DNA of 40,144 bases, from positions 1-40,144 of the forward strand of contig JAVBRE010000052.1 in assembly GCA_031548325.1 (NCBI GenBank), in the 5' to 3' direction. Positions 23,459 to 33,500 of this stretch are shown here, piece after piece. The DNA comes from FLUQ01 sp031548325. GTDB lineage: Bacteria > Desulfobacterota > Desulfovibrionia > Desulfovibrionales > Desulfovibrionaceae. How positions within the stretch are numbered: position 1 is the first letter of the stretch; each line of letters opens with the position of its first letter. The position numbers and the translations under genes were made by a program. The notes under the pieces were generated by a model that was not told the DNA's origin, searched no databases, and worked only from the letters and a program-made list of their open reading frames with translations.

Positions 23459-24538
23459 ATGAACATCCTTTCTCTGCAACGCCGCTTCCGGCCGCTGCTG
23501 CGGCCCGCCGCAACCGCCTACGAGACGGTCATGCGCCTGCGGGCGCGGCGTTACGCCGACACCCCCGACAAACGATACCGCGCGGCCTGCCCCGTGATTT
23601 CCGTGGGCAACATCGCCTGGGGCGGCAGCGGCAAAACCCCTCTGGTCGACTATCTGCTGGACCGGGCGGCAAAAGCCGGCGCCGGCGCCGTGGTGCTGGC
23701 CCGCGGGTACAAGGCCAGACCGCCGGAACTGCCCTATCCCGTCCGGCCCGACGCGGACCCCGCGCTGGCCGGGGACGAGCCCTTGCTTCTGGCCCGCAGG
23801 CATCCGGAAGCGCTGGTTCTGGTCGACCCCAAACGCCGCAGAGCGGCCGCCTGGGCCGAAGAAAAGGCCGGGCCGCGACTTTTTGTGCTGGACGACGGCA
23901 TGCAGCATCTGGACATGCGGCGAGACCTCGACCTGGTGTTGCTGCGGCCCGACGACCTGCTGACGGAATGGAACCGGGTCATTCCTGCCGGATCCTGGCG
24001 CGAGGGCAAAGAGGCCCTGGCCAGAGCCGACGCCTTTTTTCTCAAGGCAGACCCCGAAATCTTTTCCGTTCTGGCGGCCACGGCAGAGCAACGCCTGCGA
24101 CCCTACGCCAAACCGCTGTTCAGTTTTTTCCTCAAACCCGCGGGGCTTTCCCGCCTGACCCTCGCCCCGTCCGATGCGCCGGAAAAAGCGCCCGATCTCG
24201 GCGGACGGGAATACGCCCTGACCTGCGCCGTGGGCAGTCCCGATCAGGTGCTGAAGACAGCCGAAAGCCTGCTGGGCAAAGCGCCGGCCTTCACAAAAAA
24301 CTTCGCCGATCATCATGCCTATACCGAGACGGATGCCGACGCTCTGGCCGCTCCGGGTCTGCCGCTTGTCTGCACGGCCAAAGACGCGGCCAAGCTTGCT
24401 CCGCTCTTGCCGCGCTTCGGCCGAACCCCGGTCTGGGTGCTGGAAACCGAATTGATTTTCGGCCCCGCCCTGTTTACGGACAAAAACTTTGACGCATGGT
24501 GGGCGGAACAATGGGACAGGCTCCAAGGAATGCGATGA
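23459..24538 (+). CDS. lpxK: Tetraacyldisaccharide 4'-kinase
   Basis: A 359-residue LpxK. The P-loop is VGNIAWGGSGKTP (residues about 48-60); ARGYKAR and VLDDGMQHLDMRRDLDLVLL (the DDGxQ) follow, then ADHHAY near residue 283 and a C-terminal VLETEL. It phosphorylates the 4' position of lipid A disaccharide at the inner membrane, so this is an LPS-making cell. The ATG at 23459 lies directly after the GC-rich repeat with no visible Shine-Dalgarno; a longer in-frame start at 23396 would read through the repeat and is not favoured. The stop overlaps the RNase R start (ATGA). Confidence 0.94.
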   Translation: MNILSLQRRFRPLLRPAATAYETVMRLRARRYADTPDKRYRAACPVISVGNIAWGGSGKTPLVDYLLDRAAKAGAGAVVLARGYKARPPELPYPVRPDADPALAGDEPLLLARRHPEALVLVDPKRRRAAAWAEEKAGPRLFVLDDGMQHLDMRRDLDLVLLRPDDLLTEWNRVIPAGSWREGKEALARADAFFLKADPEIFSVLAATAEQRLRPYAKPLFSFFLKPAGLSRLTLAPSDAPEKAPDLGGREYALTCAVGSPDQVLKTAESLLGKAPAFTKNFADHHAYTETDADALAAPGLPLVCTAKDAAKLAPLLPRFGRTPVWVLETELIFGPALFTDKNFDAWWAEQWDRLQGMR

Positions 24539-27039
24539 AAAAAAAACGTTCCGCCGGCCGTTCCGTCGAAGCCTCTTCCGCCCTGCTGTCGGCCGAAGAC
24601 ATTGTCGAAACCCTGAAGCGCGTACATAAACCCCTGCGGCTGGACGATTTTTTGCGCGTCTTCGCCCTGCCCCGGCGGCGCAAAAAGGATCTGGAACGCG
24701 AACTGTCCGCCCTGCTTGAAGCGGGAAGCCTGCTGCGCCTGTCCGGCGGAGCCTATTGCCTGGCCACCGGGCTGAAGGAGCTGACCGGAACCTTGCACAT
24801 GCAGCGGTCCGGCGTCGGCTTTGTGCTGGCCGATCCGCCGCGCAAAAACGACGTTTTCATCAGCCCGCAGCATCTGGGCGACGCATGGCACGGCGATCGG
24901 GTGGCTGTGGCGCTTTTTCCCGGCCAGCGCGGCAAGAACAGGGACGGCCGCATTCTCCGCGTACTGGAGCGGGCGCGCAAGGAACTGGCCGTTCGGGTCA
25001 TCCGACGCATTCCCGGCGGCGCGGCCGACGGCAGCGGCAACGCCGGAGGCCATATTGCCGCAAATCTCGAATGCCTTTGCGAGTCCACAGACCCGCATAT
25101 CAGCGCTCTCTTTCTTACGGATTGCGCTTCGCTGCCCAAGCCGCCCGAACGCGGCGACCTTGTGCGCGTCCGGCCCGGCGAACGGCGGGGGCATGGCCTG
25201 TGGCAGGCCGAAGCCCTGGCCCTGCTGGGGGACGAAGAATCACCGGCCGTGCAGGAAGAGCTGGTCAAGGCCGACAACGCCATACCCCGATCCTTTCCTG
25301 CCGACGCCCTGAAAGAAGCGGGCAGTCTTCCCACCGAGCCTTCGACGGCCGATATGGCCGGACGCAGGGATCTTTCGGCCGTTCCTTTCGTGACCATAGA
25401 CGGTGACGAAGCCAGGGATTTTGACGACGCCGTGCACGTGGAAAAAAAGGGGCGCGCTTTTGTGCTGCGCGTCGCCATCGCGGACGTGGCCCACTATGTG
25501 TCGCCCCGCTCGGCCCTGGATGCGGAAGCCTTTGCCCGCGGCAATTCCTACTACTTTCCCCGCTCGGTGGAACCCATGCTGCCCCCGGCCCTGTCCAACG
25601 AATTGTGCAGCCTGAACCCCCATGTCCCGCGCCTGGTCATGGTCGCGGAAATGACCTTTGACGAGCGTGGCGCCGTCGGCAAAGAAAATTTTTACTCCGC
25701 CGTCATCCGCAGCGCCGCCCGCCTGACCTATGACGGCGTGCGCGATGCCCTGGCGGACGACGAGCAGGGGCGCCGCCCCTGCACCCCGCCAAGGGGCGCG
25801 TCCCTTGGAACCCATTCAGGGGTTTGCGTTTCCGCAAAGCGGGACCGCAAACCCCCTGATACGGGGTCCAGGGAGGTCACCCCCCTGGCAGGGGGACCGG
25901 GGGACAGCGTCCCCCGGCGATCCCAGCTCCCTGTTCCGCCAAAAATTCTGCCCATGCTGCGCGAGGCGCTGGAACTGGCCCAGCTGCTGACGGCGGCGCG
26001 CAAAGAACGGGGCAGTCTGGATTTCGATCTGCCGGAACCCCGCTGCCTTTTTGCCGAAGACGGGTCCATCAGCGCCATTGTGCCGCGCGAGAACCATTTC
26101 ATCCATAAACTTATCGAAGTTTTCATGGTCGCGGCCAACGAGGCCGTGGCCCGCTTTCTGACCGCCGGGGGCAGGCCGCTGCTGTACCGCGCCCATCCTG
26201 CCCCCGACCCGGACAAGCTGAAAAACCTGTTTACCCTGCTGGCCGTCAGCGGACTGGCGCCGGGGCAAAATTCCAAACAGGGGCAACGGACGAAAAATCC
26301 CAGCCCCGGCGAATTGCAGGCCGTGCTGGAGAGCGTCAAGGGTTCTCCGGCTGAATACCTGATCAGCCGCGTGGCCCTGCGAGCCATGATGCAGGCCGGG
26401 TACACCCAGGACCTGGAAGGGCATTTCGGACTGGCTTCCGACTGTTACTGCCATTTCACCTCACCCATTCGCCGCTACGCGGACTTGGTGGTTCACCGTT
26501 CGCTCAAGGCCGCCCTGGCCCTGCCCGACGCGCCGCCTCTGCCGGGCCGCAAAGCTTTGCAGGGTATCGCCGACCATATCAACGAGACCGAACGCAGGGC
26601 CATGGACGCGGACCGGGAGCTGTTCCGCCGTCTGGCCGCCCTTTACATGCAAGACAAGGTCGGCGAAGAATTTGACGGGATCGTTTCCGGCCTGACGGAA
26701 TTCGGCATTTTTGTGGAACTGGGCGGAGTCATGGCCGAAGGCATGCTGCGACTCGCGAGCCTCGGCGGCGACTATTACGTGTATTATCCGGAACGGTTCG
26801 AACTGCGCGGCGAACGCGGCGGCCGTATCTTTCGCCTGGGGCAGGCTCTGCGGGTGCGGGTCACGGACGTCAATCCCGGTCGGCAGGAAATCAACCTGGA
26901 ATTGGCCGAAGACGAAAGCGGGCGGCCCGCATCGCGCGGCCCGCGCGGTCGGCGCGAACAGAGCCCGCGAGAAAACGGCAGGGGTGAACGAAAACGCGGC
27001 GGCCGCCTCAAAGGCGAAAGTCGCAAGAAAAAGAAATGA
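24535..27039 (+). CDS. rnr: Ribonuclease R with an in-frame repeat insertion
   Basis: An 834-residue RNase R. Landmarks are an N-terminal winged helix (DDFLRVFALPRRRKKDLERE), cold-shock-type domains (residues about 80-230), and the RNB catalytic domain beginning FVTIDGDEARDFDDAVHVE (the Asp residues). SPRSALDAEAFARGNSYYFP, the HFTSPIRRYADLVVHRSL motif and an S1 domain with GIFVELGGVMAEGML follow, then a Lys/Arg-rich tail. It degrades structured RNA 3' to 5'. Residues about 410-462 (25764-25920), inside RNB, are low-complexity and encoded by a palindromic repeat; the frame is kept with no stop. ATG 24535 overlaps the lpxK stop and has AAGGA. Confidence 0.93.
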   Translation: MKKKRSAGRSVEASSALLSAEDIVETLKRVHKPLRLDDFLRVFALPRRRKKDLERELSALLEAGSLLRLSGGAYCLATGLKELTGTLHMQRSGVGFVLADPPRKNDVFISPQHLGDAWHGDRVAVALFPGQRGKNRDGRILRVLERARKELAVRVIRRIPGGAADGSGNAGGHIAANLECLCESTDPHISALFLTDCASLPKPPERGDLVRVRPGERRGHGLWQAEALALLGDEESPAVQEELVKADNAIPRSFPADALKEAGSLPTEPSTADMAGRRDLSAVPFVTIDGDEARDFDDAVHVEKKGRAFVLRVAIADVAHYVSPRSALDAEAFARGNSYYFPRSVEPMLPPALSNELCSLNPHVPRLVMVAEMTFDERGAVGKENFYSAVIRSAARLTYDGVRDALADDEQGRRPCTPPRGASLGTHSGVCVSAKRDRKPPDTGSREVTPLAGGPGDSVPRRSQLPVPPKILPMLREALELAQLLTAARKERGSLDFDLPEPRCLFAEDGSISAIVPRENHFIHKLIEVFMVAANEAVARFLTAGGRPLLYRAHPAPDPDKLKNLFTLLAVSGLAPGQNSKQGQRTKNPSPGELQAVLESVKGSPAEYLISRVALRAMMQAGYTQDLEGHFGLASDCYCHFTSPIRRYADLVVHRSLKAALALPDAPPLPGRKALQGIADHINETERRAMDADRELFRRLAALYMQDKVGEEFDGIVSGLTEFGIFVELGGVMAEGMLRLASLGGDYYVYYPERFELRGERGGRIFRLGQALRVRVTDVNPGRQEINLELAEDESGRPASRGPRGRREQSPRENGRGERKRGGRLKGESRKKKK
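25764..25920. repeat. GC-rich palindromic repeat inserted in rnr
   Basis: A run of hairpins: GCAGGGGCG-cc-GCCCCTGC (25764 onward), CCAAGGG-gcgcgt-CCCTTGG (25789-25808), CAGGGGTTTGCG...CGCAAACCCCCTG (about 25816-25858), CCAGGG...CCCTGG (25868-25889), and GGGGGAC-agc-GTCCCCC (about 25900-25916). The first module matches the repeat after rny, the last two the repeat before lpxK. It is flanked by ordinary conserved RNase R sequence on both sides (TYDGVRDALA and REALELAQLL). Confidence 0.85.
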
Positions 27040-27045
27040 TCTGAT

Positions 27046-27183
27046 CCCCGCAAAGCGGGGGTCAGGCTGCTGACACAGTCCTCTTCGTCAGCAGCCCGCC
27101 GCGCAGGCGCAGGCGGCATTCATTGCCGCCGTTAAACGCCGCAGCGAGCGTACCTTTACAAACCCTGCCGAAGGCGGGTTTGT
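27046..27183. other. Gene-free stretch with a series of hairpins after rnr
   Basis: Inverted repeats: CCCCGC-aaa-GCGGGG (27046-27060), GCTGCTGAC/GTCAGCAGC (27066-27074 with 27087-27095), GCGGC-attcatt-GCCGC, and ACAAACCC...GGGTTTGT (27158-27183) around CTGCCGAAGGC. No coding frame of quality is present up to 27398. The cluster probably acts in 3' end formation of the lpxK-rnr transcript. Confidence 0.55.
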
Positions 27184-27189
27184 CATCAG

Positions 27190-27220
27190 TCAAAACCCCC
27201 GCACAAGCGGGGGTTTTGAT
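27190..27220. terminator. Bidirectional rho-independent terminator
   Basis: TCAAAACCCCCGC (27190-27202) pairs perfectly with GCGGGGGTTTTGA (27207-27219) around ACAA, with A and T runs on the outer arms. It ends the rnr transcript; a second, similar stem follows the transporter. Between it and the next ATG (27220-27398) I see no gene; GGAAACGTTTTC-like inverted sequence near 27332 may be an operator. Confidence 0.75.
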
Positions 27221-27398
27221 TTGGTGCGGATCATTGCCTGTTTGTGCACAGCCATATGGTTTTGCCCTTTTTTTTATGTTACATGGTGGCAAACGGCATC
27301 CCGCCAGCCATTGCCATCGGCATAAAAACAGAAAACGTTTCCACTGGGCCCTATCTGCCCGTCGACAGTGAAACTCGGTATTTTTTTAGGAGTGGAAT

Positions 27399-28724
27399 AT
27401 GGCAGAACAATCTGTGCACAAAAAAGGAATGTTGGACTGGTATTTCAAATCAAGCCTGCTGGCGCGCATCAGCATAGGGCTGATCGCGGGCGCGGTGGTC
27501 GGCGTTTCTCTGGCTTACGGCTCGCCGGAAACGGCAAAATCTTTCGAGGCCAATACGAGGTTCCTCGGCGCCATCTTCATTCGGCTGCTGCAAATGGTCA
27601 TTGTGCCGACCATTTTCTTTTCGCTCATCACCGGCGCATCCAGCATGGCCCCGGCCAACCTCGGCCGCATCGGCGTCAAGGTCTTGCTTTTCTATCTGGT
27701 TCTGGTCGTTGTGGCTATCTGCATCGGTCTTGGTCTGGCCAACATCTTTCAGCCCGGCAGCGGCCTGGAAATAGCAGGCGCCGCCGAAGCGCAGGCCAAA
27801 ACTTCCAACGCGCCGCCCCTGTCCGCCGTGCTGCTGGCCATCATCCCCACCAACCCCGTTGATTCCCTGGCCAAGACCCAGGTGCTGCCCATCATCTTTT
27901 TCGCTCTCTGCTTCGGCATAGGCCTTTCCTATCTGCGCGACTCCAGTGACGAAACTCTGGCCAAGGGCGGCCAGGCCCTGTATACGCTGTGTTCCGCCGC
28001 CGCCGAAACAATGTACAAGATCGTGGGCGGCGTCATGCAGTACGCGCCCATCGGGGTGTTCTTCCTGATTTCCGGCGTACTCTCCATCCAGGGGCCAAAG
28101 GTCATCGGCCCTCTGATCTTTGTCATGTTCCTGGCTTACCTGGGTTATGCGCTGCACATCATCATCGGTTTCGGCGGCGCGCTGACGCTGTTCGGCCTCA
28201 GCTTCGTGAAGTTTCTGCGCGGTGCCCAAGAAGCCATGATCACCTCTTTCGTGACCCGTTCCTCCAACGCGACTCTGCCCATCTCCATGCGGGTATCCGA
28301 AGAGAACCTGGGCGTGCCCCGGTCCATCTCGTCTTTCTCGCTGCCCATCGGCGCGACCATCAACATGGACGGTACGGCCATTTATCTGGCCATCGGCTCC
28401 ATGTTCATCGGTTTTGCCGTGGGTAAACCTCTGGCTATGCACCAGCAGTTGGTTGTGCTGATCACGGCCACCCTGGGCGCCATCGGCGCGGCCGGCGTGC
28501 CCGGCGCGGGCGCCATCATGATGCTGCTGGTGCTTGAATCCGTCGGCCTCAAGGTTGAGGCCGGAACGGCCGTGGCAGCCGCTTACGCCATGCTGCTGGG
28601 CGTTGACGTCGTGTTCGACATGGGCCGCACCTGCCTGAACGTCACCGGCGACATCGTGGCCGCCTCGGTCGTTTCAAAAAGTGAAAAGGTGCTCGACATG
28701 AACAAGTGGCCAAAGCGCACATAA
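27399..28724 (+). CDS. Dicarboxylate/amino acid:cation symporter (DAACS family)
   Basis: A 441-residue membrane protein of the GltP/DctA fold. FIRLLQMVIVPTIFFSLITG is an early conserved segment; then SFVTRSSNATLPISMR (the serine-rich TLP loop), LPIGATINMDGTAIYLAIGSMFIG (NMDGT) and LLGVDVVFDMGRTCLNVTGDIVAA (D-x-x-R-T-x-x-N-V) follow in order, all hallmarks of this family. It takes up glutamate, aspartate or C4-dicarboxylates with H+ or Na+. The serine-rich motif is unusual in reading TRSSN. The TAGGAG site precedes ATG 27399. It is a single gene between terminators, so has its own promoter; no clear -35/-10 was picked out. Confidence 0.93.
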   Translation: MAEQSVHKKGMLDWYFKSSLLARISIGLIAGAVVGVSLAYGSPETAKSFEANTRFLGAIFIRLLQMVIVPTIFFSLITGASSMAPANLGRIGVKVLLFYLVLVVVAICIGLGLANIFQPGSGLEIAGAAEAQAKTSNAPPLSAVLLAIIPTNPVDSLAKTQVLPIIFFALCFGIGLSYLRDSSDETLAKGGQALYTLCSAAAETMYKIVGGVMQYAPIGVFFLISGVLSIQGPKVIGPLIFVMFLAYLGYALHIIIGFGGALTLFGLSFVKFLRGAQEAMITSFVTRSSNATLPISMRVSEENLGVPRSISSFSLPIGATINMDGTAIYLAIGSMFIGFAVGKPLAMHQQLVVLITATLGAIGAAGVPGAGAIMMLLVLESVGLKVEAGTAVAAAYAMLLGVDVVFDMGRTCLNVTGDIVAASVVSKSEKVLDMNKWPKRT

Positions 28725-28750
28725 AACACGATACAAAAAACGTGTAAAAC

Positions 28751-28777
28751 AAAACCCCCGCTTTCGCGGGGGTTTTT
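28751..28777. terminator. Rho-independent terminator of the symporter gene
   Basis: AAAACCCCCGC pairs with GCGGGGGTTTTT around TTTC. It is symmetric enough to stop transcription from both sides and separates the symporter from the convergent small gene. Confidence 0.85.
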
Positions 28778-28810
28778 CAAGTCCTGGCAGTCCCGCGAAG
28801 GACCGTTGCC

Positions 28811-29020
28811 TTAGACCACGGAATCCAGCTTGTTGCCGATGCCGGCCGCATTCAGCACGGTCTTCTGAAACTCGTAACCGGCATCCGGTTTCATGCCGCC
28901 CGTGCCGTCCGGCACGCTGTTCAGCTTGTCCAGGGTTTTGCTGATCACCGAGGCCCCGGTGACGTCCTTGATGGCGCCTGCGGCAACGGCGCCGGAAATG
29001 CCCGCTCCTGTCGCATCCAT
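28811..29020 (-). CDS. Small hypothetical protein, 69 aa
   Basis: A 69-residue protein, MDATGAGISGAVAAGAIKDV then a helix with SVISKTLDKLN and an end GIGNKLDSVV. The start at 29020 has a good AAGGAG site seven bases upstream, which supports a real gene. The pattern (short Ala/Gly N-terminus, then a KTLD-type helix) recalls YjfB-like motility-associated proteins, but the match is slight and I do not assign it. It precedes no operon partner: the convergent symporter ends 87 bases away and the efflux genes start further downstream on the same strand's upstream side. Confidence 0.6.
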   Translation of the reverse strand: MDATGAGISGAVAAGAIKDVTGASVISKTLDKLNSVPDGTGGMKPDAGYEFQKTVLNAAGIGNKLDSVV

Positions 29021-29138
29021 ACATACGCTCCTTGTAAGAGATGGATGCATGGCTTATCGGCTCATATCGGAAAAGCTATAGCCCCAAAGCGAAGGTGCTT
29101 CCGAAAAGGGCGGTCGCGATACTTGTATCGCGGCCGCT

Positions 29139-30542
29139 CTATTCCCAGCCGCCGCCCAAAGCCTTGTACAGGTTCAGGGTATTGACCTCGCGCAGAAGGC
29201 GCGTGGTGATCAGCCCCTGCTGCGCGCTGAACAGCGAACGCTGGGCATCCAGCACGTTGATGTAGCTGTCGATGCCCGTTTCATAACGGGCGGTGGAAAG
29301 GGTGAAGCTCAGGCCCGTGGCCTCGACCAGGGATTTTTCGGCTTCCAGTTGCTCTCCGATGGAGTCACGCTGGGCCAGCGCGTCCGCCACCTCGCGAAAT
29401 GCGGTCTGAACAGCCTTTTCATACTGGGCGACGGCCATATCGCGTTCGGCCTCGGTAGCTTTCAGGGTGGCCCAGTTGCGGCCCGTGTCAAAGATGGGCA
29501 GCACGGCCTGCGGTTGAAACAGCCAGGTGCCGCCGCCCCGCGAAAAGAGGTCCTTGTACTGCGGGGCCACAGTGCCGATGGCGCTGGTTATGCTGAGAGA
29601 AGGAAAAAAGTTGGCCCTGGCCGCGCCGATGCTGGCGTTGGAAGCCTGCAACTGGTGTTCGGCTTCCAGAATGTCGGGCCGCCGCTGCATAAGATCCGAG
29701 GGCAACCCGGCGGGCAGGTCGGGCAAAAACTCGATATCGGCGAGCTTTTCAGCCATTTTCAATTCGGAAGGAACGACCGAACCCAGCAACAGAACCAGGG
29801 CGTTTTCGTCCTGGGCCACGCGGGTCCGGTACTGAGCGGCCGTGACTCTGGAATCTTCCAGAGAAGAGCGGGCCTGGTTCAGGTCCAACTGCGAAGCCAC
29901 GCCCTGCTCGGCCATGACCCGCACCATGTCATATGTGCTTTTACGGCTCTCATAGGTTGCGTTGGCCAGCGCCAGCACTTCTTTGTCCGCCGCCAGCTGC
30001 AGGTATGCGCCCGCCACGTCGGCCACCAGGCTGACCTGCGCGCTGCGGGCGGCCTGTTCCGATGCGAAGAACTGCTGCAACGCGCTTTCCTTCAGGCTGC
30101 GGATGCGGCCAAACAGGTCAAGTTCAAAGGCGGTGAACCCCACGGTCACGCTGTACTGGCGAAAAATGCCCGCCTGACCCGTCTGGGACACAGCTTTGGG
30201 CAAATACTGCGCGGAAAGGTCGCCGACGGCGTTGATGGTGGGCAGCAGGTCCGCCCGCTGAATGTAATACTGCGCCCGCACCTTTTCGATGTTCAGCATG
30301 GCCGTGCGCAGGTCGCGGTTGTTGCGCAGAGCGATTTCGACCAGGCTTTTCAGGGTCGGGTCGGTGAAGAAGGAAGCCCAGGGCGGGCTTGTCTCCGCTC
30401 CTTTTTCCCTGTTGGCGCCGGACTGGCCGTAGGCAGGCCAGTCCGCCTGCGTGGGCAGGGCCGGGCGTTCGTAACGCGGAGCCATGGTGCAGCCCGAAAG
30501 AACGGACAGGACCAGGGCAAGGCAGAGGGTCAGCGCGCGCAT
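29139..30542 (-). CDS. RND efflux outer-membrane lipoprotein (OMF)
   Basis: A 467-residue outer-membrane factor of the TolC/OprM/NodT family. The signal ends in the lipobox VLSGC near residue 18, so the protein is a lipoprotein. Two repeats of the family are visible: SLVEIALRNNRDLRTAMLNIEKVRAQYYIQRADLLP and, later, ILEAEHQLQASNASIGAARANFFPSLS, with ARYETGIDSYINVLDAQRSLFSAQQ near the end. It forms the outer-membrane channel of the tripartite pump. It is the last gene of the minus-strand trio; its ATG directly follows the stop of the RND gene (ends adjacent). Confidence 0.93.
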   Translation of the reverse strand: MRALTLCLALVLSVLSGCTMAPRYERPALPTQADWPAYGQSGANREKGAETSPPWASFFTDPTLKSLVEIALRNNRDLRTAMLNIEKVRAQYYIQRADLLPTINAVGDLSAQYLPKAVSQTGQAGIFRQYSVTVGFTAFELDLFGRIRSLKESALQQFFASEQAARSAQVSLVADVAGAYLQLAADKEVLALANATYESRKSTYDMVRVMAEQGVASQLDLNQARSSLEDSRVTAAQYRTRVAQDENALVLLLGSVVPSELKMAEKLADIEFLPDLPAGLPSDLMQRRPDILEAEHQLQASNASIGAARANFFPSLSITSAIGTVAPQYKDLFSRGGGTWLFQPQAVLPIFDTGRNWATLKATEAERDMAVAQYEKAVQTAFREVADALAQRDSIGEQLEAEKSLVEATGLSFTLSTARYETGIDSYINVLDAQRSLFSAQQGLITTRLLREVNTLNLYKALGGGWE

Positions 30543-33500
30543 TCAGATACCCTCCCCGATTGAGGGATGAGCCGGGATCACTTTTTTCTCCTCACTGACC
30601 GTGGGGGACGGAGGCGGAGGCGTATGCCCCGGCCCTTTGTGCGCCTGCACTTTGAAGATGCGCGAAACCAGCACAAAAGACAGGGGAATGAAGAAGATGC
30701 CCAGGAAAGTCGCGGAAATCATGCCGCCCATAACGCCCGTGCCGATAGCGTTCTGGCTGCCGGAACCCGCGCCGGAGCTGATGGCCAGCGGCAGCACGCC
30801 CAGAATAAAGGCGAAGGAAGTCATGAGGATGGGCCTGAGCCGCATGCGCACCGCCTCCAAAGTGGCGTGGATGAGGTCCATGCCCTCTTCTTCCAGTTCT
30901 TTGGCGAATTCGACGATCAGAATGGCGTTTTTTGCCGACAGGCCGATGATGGTCAAAAGTCCCACCTGAAAATACACGTCGTTGTTCAACCCGCGCATCA
31001 TGGCCGCGCCCAGGGCGCCGACAACGCCCAGGGGCACGATAAGCATGACGGAAAAGGGAATGGACCAGCTTTCATACAGGGCCGCAAGGCAAAGGAACAC
31101 GACGATCAGGGATATGGCGTACAAAGCCGGAGCCTGGGCGCCGGACTGGCGTTCCTGAAAGGAAAGGCCCGTCCAGGTGTAGCCCACCCCGGCGGGCAGC
31201 TGGCCGGCGTATTCTTCCATGATGTCCATGGCCTGGCCGGAACTGAGCCCCGGCGCGGCCTGCCCCAGAATTTCGATGGACGACACGCCCTGGTAGCGTT
31301 CCAGACGGGGGGAACCCTGCCCCCAGTGCCCGCCGGCAAAGGTGGAAAAAGGCACCATGTTGCCGTCCGTGTTGCGCACGTAGATTCTGTTGAAGTCTTC
31401 CGGCTGCATGCGATAGGGGGCATCGGCCTGGATGAAGACCTTCTTGGTGCGGCCCCGGTCCAGAAAGTCGTCGGCGTAGCTGCTGCCCCACAGGGCGGAG
31501 ACAGCGGTGTTGACTTCCGAAATGCTCAGACGCTGGGCCGCCGCTTTGACCAGGTCGATGTCCAGCTGGTACTGCGGGGTATCTTCCTGGCCGTTGGGCC
31601 GGACCCCGGTCAGCCGGTGGTCGGTCATGGCTTTGCCCAGCAACTGGTTGCGCGCGGCCATCAGAGCGTCGTGCCCCAGATTGGCCCGGTCCATTAGTTC
31701 AAAGTCAAAACCCGACGCGTTGCCCAGTTCGATAACCGCGGGCGGGGCAAAAGCGTAGGCGCGCGCGCCTTTGATCTGCGAAAAGGCCGCCATGGCCCGC
31801 GCGGCCACAGCCGGCACGCGCAGATCCTTGCGGCTGCGTTTTTCCCAATCTCTCATGCGCACGAAACACATGGCGTTATTCTGGCCGTTACCCGCGTAAC
31901 TGAACCCGGCCACGCAGATGAGCGAATCCACCGCTTCCTTTTCATTGTTCAAGAAGTGGTTTTCCATGGCTTTGATCACGTCGACGGTGCGTTCAAAACT
32001 GGCGCCCGCGTCCAGCGTGGCCTGGGCGAAAAGGATGCCCTGGTCTTCGTCGGGCAGAAAGGCCGTGGGCAGCCTCAGGAAGAAATAGCCCATGCCCGCC
32101 ACGCAAAGCGCATAGATAAGCACGTAACGCAGGGGCTTGCCCAGTATTTTGCCCACCTTGCTCTGGTACCCGTTGGTGCGGGCCTCGAACCAGCGGTTGA
32201 ACCAGCCGAAGAAGCCGTGCTGATTATGCTCGTGTCCCGGTTTGTGGGGTTTGAGCATGGTGGCGCAGAGCGCAGGGGTCAGCACCAGGGCCACGATCAC
32301 CGACAGGACCATGGCCGACACTATGGTGATGGAGAACTGCCGGTAAATGACTCCGGTGGAGCCGCCGAAAAAGGCCATGGGAATGAACACCGCGGAAAGC
32401 ACCATGGCGATGCCCACCAGGGCGCCGGTGATCTGGCTCATGGATTTGCGGGCCGCCTCTCGCGGCCCCAGGCCGTCTTCGCGCATGACGCGCTCCACGT
32501 TTTCCACCACCACGATGGCGTCGTCCACCAAAAGGCCGATAGCCAGCACCATGGCGAACATGGTCAGGGTGTTGATGGAGAAACCGAAGGCGGCCAGGGC
32601 GCCGAAAGTGCCCAGCAGCACCACGGGCACCGCGATGGTGGGAATGAGCGTGGCCCTGAAGTTCTGCAAAAAGAGATACATGACCAGAAAGACCAGGACG
32701 ATGGCCTCGAACAGGGTCTTGTACACCTCGTGGATTGAAATGCGCACGAACGGCGTCGTGTCGTAAGGGTAGGCGACTTTGAGCCCGTGCGGGAAAAAGG
32801 CGGAAAGCTGTTCGATCTGCGCCTTGACGCGGTCCGCCGTATCCAGGGCGTTGGCCCCGGTGGCCAGCTTGAGGGCCAGACCCGAGGCCACCTGGCCGTT
32901 GTAGCGGGCTTTCGAGTTGAAGCTTTCGCCGGCCAGTTCAAGCCGGGCCACGTCTTTCAGGCGCACCGCGGACCCGTCCGGGTTGACCTTCAAAAGGACG
33001 TTACTGAATTGATCTACGCTTTGCAGGCGGGTCTGGGCCACAACCGTGAAGTTGATGCTCTGCCCGGACACGGCCGGCGCGCCCCCGAGCTGGCCGCCCG
33101 GAATCTGGGCGTTCTGGGCCTGAATGGCGTTGCTGATATCGGTGATGGTGACCTTGTATTTTTCAATCATGGGCAGGTTGACCCAGACCCGCATGGCGTA
33201 CTGGGCGCCGAACAGGGTGATGTCGCCCACGCCCAGAACGCGGCTGATGGGGTCCTGAATGGAACTGGCCACATAGTCGCTGATGTCGGCTTCGGTCATG
33301 CTGCCGTCGGAGGAATAAAAACCGATGACCAGCAGGTTGTTCTTGGTCGCTTTGGCCACCGTCACGCCCTGTTTCTGCACGGCCTGGGGCAGCAACGGCA
33401 TGGCCAGTTGCAGTTTGTTCTGCACCTGCACCTGGGCGATGTCGGGGTTGGTGCCCGCGATGAACGACAGCGTCACCACGGACTGGCCCGTGGAGTCGCT

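Noticed and set aside
23266..24492. 408-codon Arg-rich plus-strand frame over lpxK
   Set aside because: It is an out-of-frame shadow of lpxK that also reads through the repeat.
25764..25920. CRISPR or tandem repeat array in rnr
   Set aside because: The unit has different hairpins in sequence and no regular repeat-spacer spacing.
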